A stretch of DNA of 64,000 nucleotides from Cellulophaga algicola DSM 14237 (GTDB taxonomy: Bacteria > Bacteroidota > Bacteroidia > Flavobacteriales > Flavobacteriaceae). The notes beneath the pieces were generated by a model. The model saw only the letters and a program-made list of their open reading frames with translations. It was not told where the DNA came from and searched no databases. The stretch is from contig NC_014934.1 in assembly GCF_000186265.1 (NCBI RefSeq), positions 1,364,001 to 1,428,000 on the forward strand. Direction: 5' to 3'. The position numbers and the translations under genes are program-made. Shown here piece after piece: positions 54,120 through 63,287 of this stretch (positions within the stretch are counted from its first letter, which is position 1; each line of letters starts with the position of its first letter).

Positions 54120-54476
54120 CTACTTAATATATTCTTTTTCTATAAAATAAGACACGATTGCTTCTTTCATCAAAACAGATTGCTCACCAGCTTTCAGCGG
54201 TGGTAATTCTTCTTTCATAATATAGTGCGGCCAACCTTCTTCGTCAAAATAATCAAACGTATAGAAACCATACGGTTCTAGTAAACGACAAATTGCAATA
54301 TGCATTAAGTCTAGTTTTTCGTCTTTCTTATAGGTTCTATGATATTTTCCTAATTCTTGTACGCCTACCAAATAAATGATAGCATCTAACTCTAAAACAT
54401 CACCATCTGCAAACTGTGCTGAAAGTTTTTCTATTAACACGTCCCAACGTTCTTTTAATTGTATATCTCTTGACAT
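54120..54476 (-). CDS. conserved small protein of unknown function
   Basis: 118 residues from the ATG at 54476 (MSRDIQLKERWDVLIEKL); the longer TTG start adds 16 residues without support. Acidic, mostly helical in appearance, no signal or membrane helix: cytoplasmic. Patterns ALDAIIYLVGVQELG (here ELDAIIYLVGVQELG), KYHRTYKKDEKLDLMHIAICRLLEPYGFYTFDYFDEEGWPHY look like a compact conserved domain that I have seen only as hypothetical proteins in flavobacteria. First gene of the operon with the ABM protein and pbpC. Its promoter is probably the TACCTTTG box 98 bases upstream. Confidence 0.75.
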   Translation of the reverse strand: MSRDIQLKERWDVLIEKLSAQFADGDVLELDAIIYLVGVQELGKYHRTYKKDEKLDLMHIAICRLLEPYGFYTFDYFDEEGWPHYIMKEELPPLKAGEQSVLMKEAIVSYFIEKEYIK

Positions 54477-54573
54477 TATATTTTCGTTTATACCAATGAA
54501 TAAAAATAGCACATCATTTCTCAAATATTAAAATTGTATCCCTTAATATCTAATCCGTATTTTCAATTCTTTT

Positions 54574-54581
54574 CAAAGGTA
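54574..54581 (-). promoter_or_regulatory. -7 promoter box for the pbpC operon
   Basis: Minus strand TACCTTTG, an exact TAnnTTTG match. It lies 98 bases before the first ATG of the three-gene operon. It faces away from the plus-strand box at 54595. Confidence 0.45.
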
Positions 54582-54594
54582 CAAATCAAAGTTT

Positions 54595-54602
54595 TATATT
54601 TG
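54595..54602 (+). promoter_or_regulatory. -7 promoter box for the CvpA gene
   Basis: TATATTTG, an exact TAnnTTTG match, 16 bases before the ATG, giving a leader of about ten bases. With the minus-strand box at 54574 it makes a back-to-back promoter pair. Confidence 0.5.
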
Positions 54603-54618
54603 CGCTAAAGCGGACAAT

Positions 54619-55116
54619 ATGAATTTTTTAGATATAGTTTTTGGTTTAATTCTTCTTTGGGGGTTTTACATAGGGTTTAAAAATGGATTGTTTGTTGAAA
54701 TAGCGTCCATTATAGCACTTATTGCTGGTATTTATGGCACTATTCATTTCTCACACTTAACTGGCGCATATTTAGCCGAAAATATGAACTGGAATGAGCA
54801 GTATATGAATATAGCTTCATTTGTAATTACCTTTATTTTAATTGTTGTTTTAATACACTTATCTGCCAAATTACTAACTAAGATTGCAGATTTTGCTATG
54901 CTGGGACTTTTAAACAAAATAGCAGGAGGTATTTTTGGAGCCCTAAAAGTTGCTATCATCATAGGAGCATTAGTCCTATTTTTCGAATCGGTCAATCAGA
55001 CTTCCAATCTAATCAATGAAGACACTAAAAAAGAGTCTAAATTATATGAGCCAATAAAAGAGATTGGAGCTTTAATATTTAGCAGGATACTTAAAATAGA
55101 ACCCTCTGAAATTTAG
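54619..55116 (+). CDS. CvpA-family membrane protein
   Basis: 165 residues with four membrane helices (about 3-20, 26-45, 62-86, 100-122) and a polar C-terminus. CvpA pattern at the start: NFLDIVFGLILLWGFYIGFKNGLFVEIASIIALIAGIYG, and later FVITFILIVVLIHLSAKLLTKIADFAMLGLLNKIAGGIFGALKVAIIIGALVLF. Family members affect colicin V production, biofilm and envelope homeostasis; the mechanism is unclear. Inner membrane. A single gene, transcribed away from the pbpC operon from back-to-back promoters, and followed by another small plus-strand gene. Confidence 0.9.
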   Translation: MNFLDIVFGLILLWGFYIGFKNGLFVEIASIIALIAGIYGTIHFSHLTGAYLAENMNWNEQYMNIASFVITFILIVVLIHLSAKLLTKIADFAMLGLLNKIAGGIFGALKVAIIIGALVLFFESVNQTSNLINEDTKKESKLYEPIKEIGALIFSRILKIEPSEI

Positions 55117-55241
55117 ATATTTAACTTACATTTGTAGGAATTTTCCTCAGAAATATAGTGCTATATGTAACAAAATGGTGATTTCAAGTAGATAAATTGG
55201 TCTTTTACCGAGACTTTTAGGTAAATAGAGGCCTTACAAAG

Positions 55242-55249
55242 TACCTTTG
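55242..55249 (+). promoter_or_regulatory. -7 promoter box for the small unknown gene at 55281
   Basis: TACCTTTG matches TAnnTTTG exactly, 31 bases before the ATG at 55281. No -33 TTG at the proper spacing. Confidence 0.45.
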
Positions 55250-55280
55250 TTTTAACAATTTGATAATTTTTAAAACATCT

Positions 55281-55712
55281 ATGTTTCAAAGTCTTAAAAA
55301 TAGTCCATTTTACAAAGAAGCCTTTAATCAGCTTAGTTATTCTTTTGGCACTTTTTATTTATTCCCTGGTTTTGTTGTTGCAGAGATAAATGAAGGTGTT
55401 GTTTTTTCATGGGAAGATCACGGAAAAACAGTTACAGAGGATATTGGAAATCTATATGATGAAAACGGAGAAGGTCTAATTTATATTACGAACAGAGTAC
55501 ATAACTATTCTGTAAATCCAATAGGCTGGTTGCAATTTTACAAAAGTAAATACAAACTAAAGGCTTATGTTATTGTAACCTATTCTAAAAAAGGATACTC
55601 AAACACATTGTTAGAGAAATTGTTTATGTCTGCGAACATATATAGATTTACAGCCTTAGAAAAAGCTATTGAATGGGCTAAAAAAGAATGCTTAGTTTCT
55701 ACTTCAAATTAA
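55281..55712 (+). CDS. conserved protein of unknown function
   Basis: 143 residues from the ATG at 55281; the frame opens seven codons earlier at a TTG, without support. It is cytoplasmic with no membrane helix. The pattern SFGTFYLFPGFVVAEINEGVVFSWEDHGKTVTEDIGNLY followed by YITNRVHNYSVNPIGWLQFYKSKYKLKAYVIVTYSKKGYSNTLLEKLF and FTALEKAIEWAKKE resembles a SpoIIAA/STAS-like alpha/beta domain (beta strands followed by a terminal helix with AIEWAKKE). The assignment is a guess from secondary-structure feel. A single gene with its own promoter, convergent with the alpha-2-macroglobulin gene. Confidence 0.65.
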   Translation: MFQSLKNSPFYKEAFNQLSYSFGTFYLFPGFVVAEINEGVVFSWEDHGKTVTEDIGNLYDENGEGLIYITNRVHNYSVNPIGWLQFYKSKYKLKAYVIVTYSKKGYSNTLLEKLFMSANIYRFTALEKAIEWAKKECLVSTSN

Positions 55713-55855
55713 AAAAGCTCCCTTTAGAATTTTAAATACTTCCTTACTTCTGCAATAAAGACCTCAGCTAAATACCTATATCCCCAGTTATTATAAAGGT
55801 AGAGATTAGGCTAAACAAAAAACTTTTACGAATAAGTTTTTTCTCACTACACTAT

Positions 55856-55888
55856 AAAAAAAGTGCCTATTAAAAATAATAGACACTT
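55856..55888 (-). terminator. terminator of the alpha-2-macroglobulin gene
   Basis: Stem AAGTGCCTATTA/TAATAGACACTT with one mismatch and an AAAA loop; the minus strand ends in seven U. It lies 33 bases past the stop at 55921. Confidence 0.75.
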
Positions 55889-55920
55889 CTTTAGTTTTAT
55901 AACACGTTAAACGTATTCTT

Positions 55921-58900
55921 TTATTGAACCACTTTAACCCATTGCCCTTTTGTTCTAGCAATATAATCATTATCATACATAGCTTCTACTTGTACTCCTG
56001 GCAAATAATACGTTCCTAAATAGGATGCGTTTAGTAATATTCTAAACGTTTTGGTTTCATTCTTTTTCAAATCGAAATAGAAATTAGCACGATCATCTCT
56101 TAGGTCCGTATGCGTAACATTATTCTGAGCAAAATCGCCAAAATCTGTAAAACGGGTATTGACAATTTCCCATCCACTTGGAAAAATTTCCGATAGTGCC
56201 ATATTTTTAACTGCACTACTTGTGGTATTTGTTAACGTAACCTCTGCAACAAAATCTGTTCCCTGCGTAATTGAAGAAGCGTCAATTCGAGAACCATCAC
56301 GTGCTTTAAAAGTGGTTTGCACCCCAAGATTTCGTTGAATTTCTTTTTCGTTACCTACAGGTAAGATTCCGTTATTTATAATACTAACATAGACCACATT
56401 ACCTTCTAGATTTTTTAAACTAAGGCTATTAGTTCCTTTTTTTATCGCTAAGGTTCTACTCGCTAAAGTTTTACTTGTTGAAACACTTTCTGTTTTACCA
56501 TTAACAGTTACAGATGCTTTTATTCCTTTACCACCTACCATTTCGGCAAATTTCCCCATTGCTAAAAGACTATAAGAGGTACTTTGGGTACTCATCCAAC
56601 GCTGTTCTTTTAAACTTGCAGCAACAGTTTTAGCTAATTCTTGAGCTTTACCTTTGTCTTTTAATAAAATATACGTTTCTAACGCCATTGCTCTATTTCT
56701 TTCAGTAGAACCATAGCTATAATAATCATTCTTACTCGATTGAAAATCAATAGAAGCTGTTTTTAAAATTTGTTGCGCCACACTAGCCTGGCCAATTAAG
56801 CCATACGCTGCAGCCAATCTAAATTTACCTTCATCTGACACTCCGCTTGTTTCCCTTAAACGGTTCATTGAAGCAATATCTGCATTACCTGAAAGTGCTA
56901 ACGTGTACAATCTATAAGCTTGTGCCAAATCTGAATAAGAACTTCCTGAGCGCCAATTTTTTGCAGTGCTTTGTTGATATTTCACCCAATTAGTTTTAAA
57001 AGAAATAGGCATAACATACCCTTTCTTTTCTGCCTCTAATAAAAAGTGACCTGCATAGGTAGTTCCCCAATCATCGGTAGAACTTAATCCTGGCCAATAT
57101 GAAAATCCTCCTCCAGGACGTTGGAATCCTCCTAATCGTTTTATGGCATTTTCAACATTCTTCTGTGTTTCAGATTTTTTAGCTGAACTTAAATCAAAAA
57201 TATCACTCAAATACAATTGCGGAAACGCTGCAGATGTAGTTTGTTCTACACACCCATGCGGATACCTAATTAAGTATTGCATTCTACCATTGAAGCTCAT
57301 TGGTGGTAGGGTCGAAAATTCTACTTGAACAGAATTACTGCCACTAATACCAAAGGTTTCTAAATTTAATTGCTGACTTGCATTTGCATCAAGAACAATA
57401 TCTTGAATTTCAGAAGTTGTTGGATTTGGATTCACTACATCTATCGGTATTTCAAAAGATGCCGTTTCTCCTCCACCAGAAGCTTCTACAATTACTTTGC
57501 CTATTCCTTTAAAATCTGCTACATCTAAATCAAAATACACCATTTTTTCATCTGGCTGACTAAACGTGAGTGATTTTGTAGCATCACCAGAAATGGTAAA
57601 CGCTTTATCTTGTTTTATTTTAATCGTAACGTTTTTAACTTTAGACTCCATAGCAAATACGGTTACCGGTAAGGTTACCTTTTCCCCTGGTGTTATTTTT
57701 CTTGGCAATGAAGCCAATATCATTAATGGCTTACGAACAGGAGTTGTTTTTTCTGCCATTCCATATGCTTCGCTTTCCGCATTCCCTGCAATAACCATAG
57801 TTCGTACAGAACCAACATATTTAGGAATATCTATTTTATGAGATTTAGTTTCTCCTGCCTTTAGTGTAAAAGGCCCTAAATGAACCACCATTGGCTCAAA
57901 CCGATTTGCTTTTTTATTCTTTGCTCCTGCTAGTTCATCATCACCACCAATAGCAAATACTTGATTGATTTTTCCGCCAAAGGCACCGATAACATCATCA
58001 TAAATATCCCAAGTTTTTACGCCTAATGCTTCCTTCGCATAAAAGGTGCTCCATGCATCCGGAGTTTTAAAACGTGTTAAATCTAAAAGACCTTCATCTA
58101 CAATGGCAATCGTATAGGTCATTGCCTTATTATTCTTTTCTCCTATTTTTACGGTAATACTTTCCTCTGGACGCAGCACTTCTGGCATCATTATCTGAGG
58201 TTCCAATTTTGTTTTTGGGTCTTCAACGCCAATACCTACCACACCATACATACGTATAGGAGCATCATTCAATGTAGATGCATGCGGTTGCAACAGTGCA
58301 ATATTGATATATACATTAGGCGTATAAATTTCCTTTATTGGTAGTTTAAATTTAGTCTCTCCTTTTGTGGTCTCTACCCATAACGATTCTAAAACTTCAC
58401 TTCCATTCTCGATAGTAACCAATGCTCTACCACCTTCTGAACTAGGGAATGTAATAATAGCATCATCTCCTACATTGTACTTTTCTTTGTCTGTTGAAAA
58501 TAACAACATTGTTGCAGCAGACGGATCGTTTTTACGAGATTTCCCTGCCCATCCTGGCCAATCTATATAGACCGCTTTTCCTGTGGCATGTCCACCAAAT
58601 TCATCTTCTACGCGAACTAAATAACGCCCCCATTCTGGATATTTTAATTCAAAATTAAATGTACCTTTTCCATTGGAAGAAGTACTTATGGTTTCTTCAA
58701 AAACTTTTTCATGATATTCGCTACTGCTATAAGACGATAAATTATCGGCTGAGTTATCCCACCACCATCTCCAGCTTATTTTATGAATTGAAACCCTAAG
58801 GTTCTTGGTTGCTTTTGGTTTTCCATTTTCATCTACGGTAACTACTTCAAACTTATGTTTTACATCTGTAAGAAGCATACCTTTTGATTTATCTCCTTTA

Positions 58901-61440
58901 GGCACATTTAAACCTACATAGGTTTTAAAAGGCGCATAGGTTTTTGTAAATACATCAGTACTAAAATCGCCTCCATTTTCATAAACCTTAGTAACAAAAG
59001 CCGCATTTAGCATTCCTGGCGCAGTGCCATTTAATTGTGGATTAATACTAAAACTAGCTTTCCCCTCACCATCTATTCTACCATCAAAAACCACTTGGTC
59101 TTCTGATGAAAAACTTCTCGTTGGATCGTCAAATATGTAACCTGGAAAAGATTTAAACGTAGTTGTTTTAGCATTAAATTTCGCAGTAATATCTGCCTTC
59201 AGATTTTTAGCAATGGCGCCATGCAACCATTTAACTTCCATTGCACCATAGATAGGTTTTGAACCTCCTAAAATATCACTATCAAATTCTGTTTTGATCT
59301 TTAATCGATTAGGCTTTATCGTCTCTATTTTTATAGTTTGAGTAAATGATGCCCCACCAACCGAAATTTTTACCAACCAATTACCAGTAGGTGCATTTTC
59401 ATCTGTCTTTAGACCAAAGTGATAAAAATTATCTAATCCATAAGTCTTCACTTCACGGTGAACCACTTTGTTATATGGATCCATTAGTTCTAATTTTACC
59501 GGATGGTTTGCTGGTAATTTATTTGCATTATCATTTAACATAAAGGATAAGAAGATATTATCTCCTGGTCTCCAAACACCACGTTCTCCAAAAATATACC
59601 CTTTAATACCTTTCTGTAAAGAAACACCAGAAACATCAAACTTACTTACTGACAGCACATTACCATCATTAATTTTTACATACGTTTTCTGCCCATTATT
59701 TTCTGCTACCACAAAATAAGCTTGGTTGTTTTCTGCATCAAAAAATGAAGTTCCTTTTTCATTAGTAGTTACCGTCCCAACGGACTGTTGTTGATAGTTG
59801 TAAAAAGTTACTTTAGCTCCTGAAACTGGCTTGGTCGTAACAAGATCACTAACCGCTACAAAATAGCTTTTATTGAGTCCCCTTTTCACCGTTACACCTA
59901 GGTCACTAGCCAAAATATTTACACCTACTTTTTTATCATAATAATATGAAGTATGGCATGGATTCTCACGTTCACTCCAATCGTAATTATATTCATAATT
60001 GTCATAATAATCTTCTGCTCCGTCCCAAGAACTAGTTTCTGACTCTTCATCATAATTCTCCTCAACGTCTTCTTCCGTTTCAAAATTAGTATCATCACAG
60101 CTATAGGTGCTATAAGATGGTTTAAATGAAAACTCTACTCTGTAAATAGCTCCTTTTTGTGGCGTTATTAACTCTTTTAAATCCAAGGCATGGGCAGACC
60201 ATTTTCCTGTGTTTACGCTTAAATTAGTGACCAACTCTAGTTTTTTAGTGGCTATTGGTCTTGCTACTTGTTTTAAAGAATTGCTTCCGTTTAAATTATT
60301 GTTCTGTAAAAATTGAAGAACATTATCTTCATAAACACGAAGTACAGATACATCAACATACTTTAAATTTACGGCTTCAAAATTAATTTTTAGGTTATTT
60401 GAAGAAGGTAAAATAGACCCATTAGAGAGTAACCTAACTTCTGGTTTTATCTGTTCAAAAGCAATCCGCTCTTCAAATTTGTTTTTAAGTTTAAAACCAT
60501 CAATACTAGCAATCCCATCAAAGACCTCTAATTGAGCTGTACCAGAAATCTCATTAGACGGATATACTTTTAATGTATTCCCTGACACACTATACTTTAA
60601 ATTATTATCTCCTTCTAAAACAACTAAGCCTTTAAAGTTTTGATCTTTTTTAAGTGGGTCTGAAAAGTTAATCAAGATTTGATTTTGCCACGTATCTTTT
60701 ACCACCACATCAAGAACTATAAAATTGTTCTTTCCTGGTATCACTATTTTATTTTCTCCCTTATTATCTATATCATGCTTAGTGCCATCCCATGAAATTT
60801 GTAACTCACTATCTTCTTCATAACGCGCTATGCTATCAATTTTGAATTGAAAAAGTGTTCCTTCTTTTACAGAAGTATCAAACTTCACTTTTATATCTTT
60901 TCCATTTTGCTTTACTTTTATCAAGTCTTTCGCCATAGCTAAGGAAAGAATATCTGCACTCCTTAACTGTCCTTCTATATATTGCTTTTCTTTTGAATAA
61001 GACTGGATTGGATTGGTATAGACCGAAAATTGCTGCTCCAAGGTTTTTATTACGAAAGTTAATTCTTCTAAATCTTCCGGAACATCCTTGATCACATCTC
61101 CTAATTCAAATGTAAATGCATATTCGGTGTTTTGCTTAAATGCTTTTTCTGGTACAAAAGAAATAGTTCGGTTGTCTAGCACCATCACTTTTCCGTCAAC
61201 TTTTGGAGAAACCGATAAAAGGTCATTTAATTCTGTACCACTTTCCCATGTGGCTACTGGCTGTTTTAGCACCAGTCTAACTTCACTCCTTGAAGAAATA
61301 ATTCCGTGGGTAACCTCACTAACGTAATTCTGATATTTGTTAAGGTTATCTGATTGATTCTCTAGTGTATTTACTTTCTCTTTACATCCGGCAAGAACAA
61401 GAAAAAGTAAGCTGATAATCTGAAAATATTTTAGTTTCAT
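55921..61440 (-). CDS. bacterial alpha-2-macroglobulin with intact thioester
   Basis: 1839 residues, the size of YfhM-type bacterial A2M. Signal ends LVLAGC: a lipoprotein (C19) facing the periplasm. Successive MG-like beta domains fill residues 40-1000, with the MG/bait-region core KGYIFGERGVWRPGDNIFLSFML and a Trp-rich part (KISWRWWWDNSA). The A2M domain follows (VAIVDEGLLDLTRFKTPDAW, YGMAEKTTPVRKPLMILASLPRKITPGEKVTLPV). The thioester motif is PHGCVEQTTSA (C1397, Q1400), and a terpenoid-like helical domain plus a receptor-like C-terminus complete the protein. A2Ms trap and inactivate attacking proteases; in many bacteria the gene is next to pbpC. There is an acidic insert (EEDVEENYDEE) at about 470. 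Confidence 0.94.
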   Translation of the reverse strand: MKLKYFQIISLLFLVLAGCKEKVNTLENQSDNLNKYQNYVSEVTHGIISSRSEVRLVLKQPVATWESGTELNDLLSVSPKVDGKVMVLDNRTISFVPEKAFKQNTEYAFTFELGDVIKDVPEDLEELTFVIKTLEQQFSVYTNPIQSYSKEKQYIEGQLRSADILSLAMAKDLIKVKQNGKDIKVKFDTSVKEGTLFQFKIDSIARYEEDSELQISWDGTKHDIDNKGENKIVIPGKNNFIVLDVVVKDTWQNQILINFSDPLKKDQNFKGLVVLEGDNNLKYSVSGNTLKVYPSNEISGTAQLEVFDGIASIDGFKLKNKFEERIAFEQIKPEVRLLSNGSILPSSNNLKINFEAVNLKYVDVSVLRVYEDNVLQFLQNNNLNGSNSLKQVARPIATKKLELVTNLSVNTGKWSAHALDLKELITPQKGAIYRVEFSFKPSYSTYSCDDTNFETEEDVEENYDEESETSSWDGAEDYYDNYEYNYDWSERENPCHTSYYYDKKVGVNILASDLGVTVKRGLNKSYFVAVSDLVTTKPVSGAKVTFYNYQQQSVGTVTTNEKGTSFFDAENNQAYFVVAENNGQKTYVKINDGNVLSVSKFDVSGVSLQKGIKGYIFGERGVWRPGDNIFLSFMLNDNANKLPANHPVKLELMDPYNKVVHREVKTYGLDNFYHFGLKTDENAPTGNWLVKISVGGASFTQTIKIETIKPNRLKIKTEFDSDILGGSKPIYGAMEVKWLHGAIAKNLKADITAKFNAKTTTFKSFPGYIFDDPTRSFSSEDQVVFDGRIDGEGKASFSINPQLNGTAPGMLNAAFVTKVYENGGDFSTDVFTKTYAPFKTYVGLNVPKGDKSKGMLLTDVKHKFEVVTVDENGKPKATKNLRVSIHKISWRWWWDNSADNLSSYSSSEYHEKVFEETISTSSNGKGTFNFELKYPEWGRYLVRVEDEFGGHATGKAVYIDWPGWAGKSRKNDPSAATMLLFSTDKEKYNVGDDAIITFPSSEGGRALVTIENGSEVLESLWVETTKGETKFKLPIKEIYTPNVYINIALLQPHASTLNDAPIRMYGVVGIGVEDPKTKLEPQIMMPEVLRPEESITVKIGEKNNKAMTYTIAIVDEGLLDLTRFKTPDAWSTFYAKEALGVKTWDIYDDVIGAFGGKINQVFAIGGDDELAGAKNKKANRFEPMVVHLGPFTLKAGETKSHKIDIPKYVGSVRTMVIAGNAESEAYGMAEKTTPVRKPLMILASLPRKITPGEKVTLPVTVFAMESKVKNVTIKIKQDKAFTISGDATKSLTFSQPDEKMVYFDLDVADFKGIGKVIVEASGGGETASFEIPIDVVNPNPTTSEIQDIVLDANASQQLNLETFGISGSNSVQVEFSTLPPMSFNGRMQYLIRYPHGCVEQTTSAAFPQLYLSDIFDLSSAKKSETQKNVENAIKRLGGFQRPGGGFSYWPGLSSTDDWGTTYAGHFLLEAEKKGYVMPISFKTNWVKYQQSTAKNWRSGSSYSDLAQAYRLYTLALSGNADIASMNRLRETSGVSDEGKFRLAAAYGLIGQASVAQQILKTASIDFQSSKNDYYSYGSTERNRAMALETYILLKDKGKAQELAKTVAASLKEQRWMSTQSTSYSLLAMGKFAEMVGGKGIKASVTVNGKTESVSTSKTLASRTLAIKKGTNSLSLKNLEGNVVYVSIINNGILPVGNEKEIQRNLGVQTTFKARDGSRIDASSITQGTDFVAEVTLTNTTSSAVKNMALSEIFPSGWEIVNTRFTDFGDFAQNNVTHTDLRDDRANFYFDLKKNETKTFRILLNASYLGTYYLPGVQVEAMYDNDYIARTKGQWVKVVQ

Positions 61441-61754
61441 AGGTTGGTTTTTACTACGTGTAAATATAAAGTGTTTATTAAAATCTTAAGTCACTGAAAA
61501 CAGTGAAATTTTAGAAAATAAACCGCATTAACTATTCTTAAAACACAAGAATCCAACTTCTATTATATAAACCTTAACAATTTATAATAAAAAACAACGT
61601 ATTTATCAAAAACAGTGTATTTCATCGAAAAAACAAAATATTGTACAAGGTATTCTAATTATTTTGACAATCTTAGAAGAACGGTTTACGAGAACCAATA
61701 GAACACTAGAAAACCCCCCTTTTCTACCTCTTACTACTTACAAATAAAACGTAT
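61441..61754. other. 314-base intergenic region upstream of A2M and CAP genes
   Basis: Divergent spacer, very AT-rich. It contains GTGTATTTCATCGA at 61615-61628, the second copy of the motif seen at 24496. No gene or recognised RNA is visible. Promoters for both divergent genes should lie here, but none matches TAnnTTTG cleanly. Confidence 0.6.
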
Positions 61755-62231
61755 ATGAAAATGAGAATGCAGCATGCAATCTTAGTTTTATTTGTATTCC
61801 TTATTTACTCTTGTAATACAGAGTCTTTAAATAATACAGTAATAATAGAATCTAAGAATGCCATTGAGGTTGAAAATGAATTGATGGCGCTAGTGAACAA
61901 CTATAGGATTAATAACGGACTAATTAATTTGGAATATAACAGTATTGCATATAAGTATGCTAATTTACATACTGATTATATGATCTCAAAAGGGACCACC
62001 AATCACGATAACTTTAGCTCCAGAGCTTCCAGTTTTACATCTGAAGTCAATGCGATTTTAGTTTCCGAAAATGTAGCAAAAAGTTATGAAGATGCACCAA
62101 CAGCCTTTGATGGCTGGATGCATAGTAGTACCCATAAAAAAGCTATAGAAGGAGATTTTACACATTCTGCAGTGAGTGTAAAGACAGACGCTGATGGCGT
62201 TTTCTATTTCACACAATTGTTTTACAAATAA
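61755..62231 (+). CDS. CAP/SCP-domain lipoprotein
   Basis: 158 residues. The signal ends FLIYSC, a lipobox. One CAP domain: ELMALVNNYRINNGLINLEYNSIAYKYANLHTDYMISKG (first His), NHDNFSSRASSF, VSENVAKSYEDAPTAFDGWMHSSTHKKAIEGDFTHSAV and YFTQLF. The active-site-like His/Glu positions of CAP proteins (LH, NHDNF, SENV, HSSTHKK) are present. The function of bacterial CAP lipoproteins is not well known. The gene lies downstream of a GTGTATTTCATCGA motif and a divergent A2M gene; an inverted repeat follows it. Confidence 0.88.
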   Translation: MKMRMQHAILVLFVFLIYSCNTESLNNTVIIESKNAIEVENELMALVNNYRINNGLINLEYNSIAYKYANLHTDYMISKGTTNHDNFSSRASSFTSEVNAILVSENVAKSYEDAPTAFDGWMHSSTHKKAIEGDFTHSAVSVKTDADGVFYFTQLFYK

Positions 62232-62280
62232 TCTAATTTATTTCTTTTGCAGTACACATGGTCCCCTCTCTAGAATGTTT

Positions 62281-62302
62281 GGTTTCTTAGAATTAAGAAA
62301 CC
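62281..62302. repeat. perfect 9-bp inverted repeat after the CAP gene
   Basis: GGTTTCTTA-gaat-TAAGAAACC. It is similar to TTTCTTA-aat-TAAGAAA at 24322-24338. It could be a terminator for the CAP gene, though the T run is poor, or an operator. Confidence 0.4.
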
Positions 62303-62373
62303 TCTAAGATTATATTTATTTTTTTCGGTCTATTATAGTATAGTTTTTTTAACTTTCGTAAAAAAAGCATACT

Positions 62374-62913
62374 ATGGCAATTACTCCTCCATTCAATTTA
62401 AACAAATGGATTTCAGAAAATAGAGCTTCTTTAAAACCACCTGTTGGAAATAAGAATCTATACAAAGATGCCGGTGACTATATTGTAATGATCGTTGCTG
62501 GACCTAACGCGCGTAAAGATTATCATTACAATGAAACCGAAGAACTATTTTACCAACTAGAAGGCAATATAGAAGTACACGTACAGGAAGATGGTGTAAA
62601 AAAAACAATGACATTAGGACCTGGAGATATGTATTTACACCCCGCTAAAATTCCACACTCTCCCGTACGCCATGAGAATTCTATTGGTCTTGTAATTGAA
62701 AGAAAACGAAACCATATGAATGTAGATGATGGTTTATTATGGTTTTGTGATCATTGTAATCATAAACTATACGAAGCTTATTTTACGCTTAATGATATTG
62801 AAAAAGATTTTTTATCTCATTTTAAATACTTTTATAGTTCTGAAGCATTACGAACGTGTGATAATTGCGGAACGATAATGCCAGTTGATGAACGTTATAT
62901 TGCAAAAGAATAA
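62374..62913 (+). CDS. nbaC: 3-hydroxyanthranilate 3,4-dioxygenase
   Basis: 179 residues, cupin fold. It opens 3-hydroxyanthranilate to 2-amino-3-carboxymuconate semialdehyde in the kynurenine pathway. Fe ligands of the family are present: H51 (YHYNETEELF), E57 and H95 (AKIPHSPVRH). The C-terminal part has a rubredoxin-like zinc/iron site with two CxxC pairs (FCDHCNH, TCDNCGTIMP), as in the bacterial longer form. Cytoplasmic. It heads a run with a DUF1304 gene (three bases later) and an aldehyde dehydrogenase. Tryptophan dioxygenase lies 45 kb away, so pathway genes are dispersed. The gene name haaO is also used. Confidence 0.95.
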   Translation: MAITPPFNLNKWISENRASLKPPVGNKNLYKDAGDYIVMIVAGPNARKDYHYNETEELFYQLEGNIEVHVQEDGVKKTMTLGPGDMYLHPAKIPHSPVRHENSIGLVIERKRNHMNVDDGLLWFCDHCNHKLYEAYFTLNDIEKDFLSHFKYFYSSEALRTCDNCGTIMPVDERYIAKE

Positions 62914-62916
62914 TTT

Positions 62917-63276
62917 ATGGAAATTACTATTAAGGTTTTAATAGGAGTAATTGCTTTTTTACACCTATACATTATGTATTTTGAGATGTTCGCATGGACC
63001 ACTAAAGGAAGAAAAGTATTTGATAACTTTCCTAAAGATTTATTTGAACCCACTAAAGCCATGGCCGCCAATCAAGGTTTATATAATGGCTTTTTAGCCG
63101 CGGGTTTATTATGGACATTCTTTATTACAAACCTAGAGTGGAGCAACAATATTGCCCTATTTTTTCTAGCATGCGTAGCTACTGCAGGTATCTATGGCTC
63201 CATGACTGTTTCCCGAAAAATTCTATTCGTTCAGACTGTTCCTGCACTACTTACAATAGCCCTCATTCTTTTATAA
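62917..63276 (+). CDS. DUF1304-family membrane protein
   Basis: 119 residues with four membrane helices (about 2-22, 44-66 loop, 70-90, 97-117) matching DUF1304: VLIGVIAFLHLYIMYFEMFAWTTKGRKVF, MAANQGLYNGFLAAGLLW, ATAGIYGSMTVSRKILFVQTVPALL. Family function is unknown. It starts three bases after the HAAO stop, so it is co-transcribed; conserved linkage with kynurenine genes would be interesting but I cannot test it. Inner membrane. The next gene starts 86 bases later behind its own promoter. Confidence 0.9.
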   Translation: MEITIKVLIGVIAFLHLYIMYFEMFAWTTKGRKVFDNFPKDLFEPTKAMAANQGLYNGFLAAGLLWTFFITNLEWSNNIALFFLACVATAGIYGSMTVSRKILFVQTVPALLTIALILL

Positions 63277-63287
63277 ACATATTTTTT

